DNA of 64,000 nucleotides from Streptomyces sp. NBC_01116 (GTDB lineage: Bacteria > Actinomycetota > Actinomycetes > Streptomycetales > Streptomycetaceae). The translations under genes were made by a program, and so were the position numbers. Shown here in pieces: positions 60,467-64,000 of this stretch. The notes below the pieces were generated by a model, which was not told the DNA's origin, made no database searches, and saw only the letters and a list, made by a program, of their open reading frames with translations. The stretch spans positions 6,247,501 to 6,311,500 of the forward strand of contig NZ_CP108644.1 in the NCBI RefSeq assembly GCF_041435495.1, in the 5' to 3' direction. How positions within the stretch are numbered: position 1 is the first letter of the stretch; every line of letters begins with the position of its first letter.

Positions 60467-61819
60467 ATGCCCCCAGGCATCACGACGCTTGCCGCAGACG
60501 CCCCCGGGCTGTCTGCCGCCAACACCGGGTTCATGCTCATCTGCTCGGCCCTGGTGATGCTCATGACCCCCGGTCTGGCCTTCTTCTACGGAGGCATGGT
60601 CCGCGTCAAGAGCACCCTCAACATGCTGATGATGAGCTTCATCAGCCTCGGGATCGTCACGGTCCTGTGGGTGCTCTACGGATTCAGCCTCGCCTTCGGC
60701 ACCGACGTCGGCTCGGTCATCGGCTGGAGCTCCGACTACGTCGGCCTCAGCGGCATCGGCGTCACCGAACTCTGGGACGGCTACACCATCCCGGTCTACG
60801 TCTTCGCCGTCTTCCAGCTGATGTTCGCCGTCCTCACCCCGGCCCTGATCAGCGGCGCCCTCGCCGACCGGGTGAAGTTCACCGCCTGGGCGGTGTTCAT
60901 CGTCCTGTGGGTCACCGTCGTCTACTTCCCCGTCGCCCACTGGGTCTGGGGCGCCGGCGGCTGGCTCTTCGAGATGGGCGTCATCGACTTCGCCGGCGGT
61001 ACGGCCGTCCACATCAACGCCGGTGCCGCCGCCTTCGGCGTCATCCTGGTCATCGGCAAGCGCGTCGGCTTCAAGAAGGACCCGATGCGGCCCCACAGCC
61101 TGCCGCTCGTCATGCTCGGCGCGGCCCTCCTGTGGTTCGGCTGGTTCGGCTTCAACGCCGGATCCTGGCTCGGCAACGACGACGGCGTCGGCGCGGTCAT
61201 GTTCCTGAACACCCAGGTCGCCACCGCCGCGGCCGTGCTCGGCTGGCTCGTCTACGAGAAGCTGCGCCACGGCTCCTTCACCACCCTCGGCGCCGCCTCC
61301 GGCGCGGTCGCCGGACTCGTCGCCATCACCCCGGCGGGCGGCTCCGTCTCCCCGCTCGGCGCGATCGCCATCGGCGCCATCGCCGGTGTCCTGTGCGCCA
61401 TGGCGGTCGGCCTGAAGTACCGGTTCGGCTACGACGACTCCCTGGACGTCGTCGGCGTCCACCTCGTCGGCGGCATCATCGGCTCCCTCCTGGTCGGCTT
61501 CTTCGCCACCGGCGGCGTCCAGTCCGACGCCAAGGGCCTCTTCTACGGCGGCGGCCTCGAACAGCTCGGCAAGCAGACCATCGGCGTCGTCGCCGTCCTC
61601 GCGTACTCTCTGGTCGTCTCCGCCCTCATCGCCCTCCTGCTCGACCGGACCATCGGGATGCGGGTCTCCGAGGACGACGAGATCTCCGGCATCGACCAGG
61701 TCGAGCACGCCGAGACGGCGTACGACTTCAGCGGCGCCGGCGGCGGCACGGTCTCCCGCACCACCGCCCCCGCGACGGACCCGACGGCAGCACCGAAGGC
61801 AAAGAAGGTGGACGCATGA
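60467..61819 (+). CDS. amtB: Ammonium transporter AmtB
   Basis: Encodes 450 residues, an Amt channel of eleven helices: GFMLICSALVMLMTPGLAFF, YGGMVRVKSTLNMLMMSFIS, FAGGTAVHINAGAAAFGVIL (first pore His), WFGWFGFNAGSWL and DVVGVHLVGGIIGSLLVGFF (second pore His). A ~40-residue Thr/Ala/Pro-rich cytosolic tail follows. The ATG at 60467 has GAGGAG upstream. It overlaps glnK by four bases, the standard amtB-glnK pairing in which GlnK blocks the channel. Confidence 0.96.
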   Translation: MPPGITTLAADAPGLSAANTGFMLICSALVMLMTPGLAFFYGGMVRVKSTLNMLMMSFISLGIVTVLWVLYGFSLAFGTDVGSVIGWSSDYVGLSGIGVTELWDGYTIPVYVFAVFQLMFAVLTPALISGALADRVKFTAWAVFIVLWVTVVYFPVAHWVWGAGGWLFEMGVIDFAGGTAVHINAGAAAFGVILVIGKRVGFKKDPMRPHSLPLVMLGAALLWFGWFGFNAGSWLGNDDGVGAVMFLNTQVATAAAVLGWLVYEKLRHGSFTTLGAASGAVAGLVAITPAGGSVSPLGAIAIGAIAGVLCAMAVGLKYRFGYDDSLDVVGVHLVGGIIGSLLVGFFATGGVQSDAKGLFYGGGLEQLGKQTIGVVAVLAYSLVVSALIALLLDRTIGMRVSEDDEISGIDQVEHAETAYDFSGAGGGTVSRTTAPATDPTAAPKAKKVDA

Positions 61820-62154
61820 AGCTCATCACCGCGGTCGTGAAGCCCCACCGGCTGGACGAGATCAAGGAGGCCCTCCAGGCCTTCGGCGTCCAGGGGCTGA
61901 CCGTCACGGAAGCCAGCGGTTACGGGCGGCAGCGCGGCCACACCGAGGTCTACCGGGGCGCCGAGTACACCGTCGACCTGGTCCCCAAGATCCGCATCGA
62001 GGTCCTCGTCGAGGACGAGGACTCCGAACAGCTCATCGAGGTCGTCGTCAAGGCCGCCCGTACCGGCAAGATCGGTGACGGGAAGGTCTGGAGCGTCCCG
62101 GTCGAGACCGCCGTCCGCGTCCGGACCGGCGAGCGCGGCCCGGACGCCCTCTGA
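61816..62154 (+). CDS. glnK: Nitrogen regulatory PII protein GlnK
   Basis: Encodes 112 residues, a full PII: MKLITAVVKPHRLDEIKEAL, T-loop GYGRQRGHTEVYRGAEYTVD with modifiable Tyr51, and the C-terminal VVKAARTGKIGDGKVWSV. In Streptomyces GlnK is adenylylated at this Tyr by GlnD. The ATG overlaps the amtB stop (ATGA). It senses 2-oxoglutarate, ATP and ADP and binds AmtB. Confidence 0.97.
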   Translation: MKLITAVVKPHRLDEIKEALQAFGVQGLTVTEASGYGRQRGHTEVYRGAEYTVDLVPKIRIEVLVEDEDSEQLIEVVVKAARTGKIGDGKVWSVPVETAVRVRTGERGPDAL

Positions 62155-62183
62155 CCTACGGCCCGCAAACGGAAGGCAGCTGG

Positions 62184-64000
62184 GTGACGAGTACCGAAGT
62201 GACCACCGAAACCGAAGGCTCGGGACCCAGCGGCTACGCGGCGGCCCGGCTGCGCCTCCTCCAGCAGGAGGCGCGGTCCGGGCCGCCGCGCCGTGCGGCC
62301 CTCGCCCGCCTCACCGACGACTGGCTCACCGGCCTGTTCACCGCAGCCGCGACCCGCGCCGGGGTAAGGGGCGCGGCCCTCGTCGCCGTCGGCGGCTACG
62401 GCCGCGGCGAGCTCTCCCCGCGCAGCGACCTCGACCTGCTCCTCCTGCACGACGGCAGCGCCGACGCGGCGGCCCTCGCCGCCCTCGCCGACGGCATCTG
62501 GTACCCGGTCTGGGACCTGGGCCTGGCCCTCGACCACTCCGTACGCACCCCCGGCGAGGCCAGGAGGACCGCGGGCGAGGACCTCAAGGTCCAGCTCGGC
62601 CTGCTGGACGCCCGCCCCGTCGCCGGCGACCTCGGCCTCGTCGCCTCCCTGCGCACCGGGATCCTTGCCGACTGGCGCAACCAGGCCCCCAGACGCCTCC
62701 CCGCCCTCCACGAGCTCTGCCGGGAACGTGCCGAGCGGACGGGCGAGCTCCAGTTCCTCCTGGAACCCGACCTGAAGGAGGCCCGCGGCGGCCTCCGCGA
62801 CGCCATCGCCCTGCGCGCGGTGGCCGCGTCCTGGGTCGCCGACGCCCCCCGCGAAGGCCTTGTCGAGGCCCGCCGCACCCTCCTGGACGCCCGCGACGCC
62901 CTCCACCTCACCACCGGGCGCGCCACCGACCGCCTCGCCCTCCAGGAACAGGACCAGGTCGCCCGGGCACTCGGCCTCCTCGACGCCGACACCCTGCTCC
63001 GCAAGGTCTACGAGGCCGCCCGCACCGTCTCGTACGCCACCGACGTCACCTGGCGCGAGGTCGACCGGGTCCTGCGCGCCCGCTCCGCCCGACCCAGGCT
63101 CCGCGCGCTGCTCAGCGGCGGTCTCGGCTCCAAGGCCGTCACCGAACGCACCCCGCTCGCCGACGGCGTGGTGGACGCGGACGGCGAAGTGGTCCTCGCC
63201 CGCGCCGCCCGCCCCGAACGCGACCCGGTCCTCACCCTGCGCGCCGCCGCGGCCGCCGCCGAGGCCGGGCTCCCGCTCTCCCGCCACCTCGTCCGCCACC
63301 TGGCGGCCACCGCCCAGCCGCTGCCGGTCCCCTGGCCCCCCGAGGCCCGCGAGGAACTCGTCACCCTGCTCGGCGCGGGAGAGGCCACCGTCGGCGTCTG
63401 GGAGGCGCTCGAAGCGGAAGGGATCGTCACCCGGCTGCTGCCCGACTGGGAACGCGTCCACTGCCGCCCCCAGCGCAACGCCGTCCACACCTGGACCGTC
63501 GACCGCCACCTCGTGGAGACCGCCGTCCGCGCCGCCTCCCTCACCCGCCGCGTCCACCGCCCCGACCTCCTCCTGGTCGCGGCCCTCCTGCACGACATCG
63601 GCAAGGGCTGGCCCGGCGACCACTCCGTGGCCGGCGAGGTCATCGCCCGGGACATGGCCACCCGGATCGGCTTCGACAAGCACGACGTGGGCGTCATCGC
63701 CACCCTCGTACGCCACCATCTGCTGCTCGTCGAGACCGCAACCCGGCGCGACCTCGACGACCCCGCCACCGTGCGGTCGGTGGCCGAAGCCGTCTCCAGC
63801 GCCTCCACCCTGGAACTGCTGCACGCCCTCACCGAGGCCGACGCGCTGGCCACCGGCCCCGCCGCCTGGAGCTCCTGGCGCGCCTCCCTCGTGACCGACC
63901 TCGTCCGACGCGTCGCCGCCGTCCTCGCCGGTCAGGCACCCGAGGAGCCCGAGGAGGCCGCGCCCAGCGCCGAGCACGAACGCCTCACCATCGAGGCCCT
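62184..64000 (+). CDS. glnD: [Protein-PII] nucleotidyltransferase GlnD (3' end beyond window)
   Basis: 605 codons are present; the gene runs off the right edge. The nucleotidyltransferase motif is GGYGRGELSPRSDLDLLLL; a helical segment (LQFLLEPDLKEARGGLRDAI) is the GlnD_UR_UTase region; the HD domain follows (NAVHTWTVDRHLVETAVRAA, LLHDIGKGWPGDHSVAGEVI). ACT domains should lie beyond the edge. It modifies GlnK at Tyr51. GTG at 62184, 29 bp after glnK, with GGAAGG upstream; third gene of the amtB-glnK-glnD operon. Confidence 0.95.
   Translation, partial: MTSTEVTTETEGSGPSGYAAARLRLLQQEARSGPPRRAALARLTDDWLTGLFTAAATRAGVRGAALVAVGGYGRGELSPRSDLDLLLLHDGSADAAALAALADGIWYPVWDLGLALDHSVRTPGEARRTAGEDLKVQLGLLDARPVAGDLGLVASLRTGILADWRNQAPRRLPALHELCRERAERTGELQFLLEPDLKEARGGLRDAIALRAVAASWVADAPREGLVEARRTLLDARDALHLTTGRATDRLALQEQDQVARALGLLDADTLLRKVYEAARTVSYATDVTWREVDRVLRARSARPRLRALLSGGLGSKAVTERTPLADGVVDADGEVVLARAARPERDPVLTLRAAAAAAEAGLPLSRHLVRHLAATAQPLPVPWPPEAREELVTLLGAGEATVGVWEALEAEGIVTRLLPDWERVHCRPQRNAVHTWTVDRHLVETAVRAASLTRRVHRPDLLLVAALLHDIGKGWPGDHSVAGEVIARDMATRIGFDKHDVGVIATLVRHHLLLVETATRRDLDDPATVRSVAEAVSSASTLELLHALTEADALATGPAAWSSWRASLVTDLVRRVAAVLAGQAPEEPEEAAPSAEHERLTIEA

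Overview
The window is chromosomal DNA of a Streptomyces or a very close relative. Evidence: G+C is very high with strong third-position GC, GTG starts are common, and the gene order matches what I remember of the S. coelicolor SCO5535-SCO5585 core region (accBE, two conservons, gltX, leuCD, hupS, gpsA, ddl, thiLD, recG, rnc, smc, glcP, ftsY, nsdA, amtB-glnK-glnD). That synteny is from memory; no database was searched.

Layout. 1-8.3 kb is accessory: a YceI protein, a TPR-protein remnant, a small secreted M15-like peptidase, a secreted peptidoglycan-associated protein, and a divergent pair of secreted glycosidases (GH64 beta-1,3-glucanase and GH101 endo-alpha-N-acetylgalactosaminidase) with a CebR-like palindrome between them. 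8.3-10.2 kb holds the acyl-CoA carboxylase beta and epsilon subunits. 10.2-21.1 kb holds two tandem conservons (cvnA-B-C-D: sensor kinase-like, roadblock, DUF742, Ras-like GTPase). Their GTPase genes are almost identical in DNA, and a 171-bp MITE-like element sits exactly on the stop codon of one of them.

21.6-25.6 kb: a small repeat protein, an FAH-family hydrolase, gltX, a HAD hydrolase and five tRNA genes (2 Gln-CTG, 3 Glu-CTC). 25.7-30.2 kb: ndgR divergent from leuCD, then the lysine-tailed HU protein HupS. 30.2-39 kb: cofC (F420 synthesis), plsC-like acyltransferase, gpsA, ddl, an Lrp-type RAM protein, thiL, thiD, rpmB and a DAK/FakA-like protein. 39-49 kb: recG, rsmD, coaD, a DivIVA-like coiled-coil protein, yceD-rpmF-rnc-mutM, an HxlR regulator, a CAP-domain protein and acylphosphatase. 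49-58 kb: smc, the glucose permease glcP, a luciferase-like oxidoreductase, ftsY and a lone prim-pol domain protein. 58.5-64 kb: nsdA and the nitrogen operon amtB-glnK-glnD behind a GlnR-type box; glnD runs off the end.

Most of the window is conserved housekeeping (translation, leucine, thiamine, F420, phospholipid and cell-wall supply, chromosome organisation, nitrogen sensing) with developmental regulators interleaved (conservons, RNase III/AbsB, NsdA, HupS). The least explained items are the MITE at the cvnD stop codon, the homogenised cvnD pair, cofC and yceD genes that lack ATG/GTG/TTG starts, a low-complexity insert in the Smc hinge, and a terminator with alternative hairpins upstream of smc.
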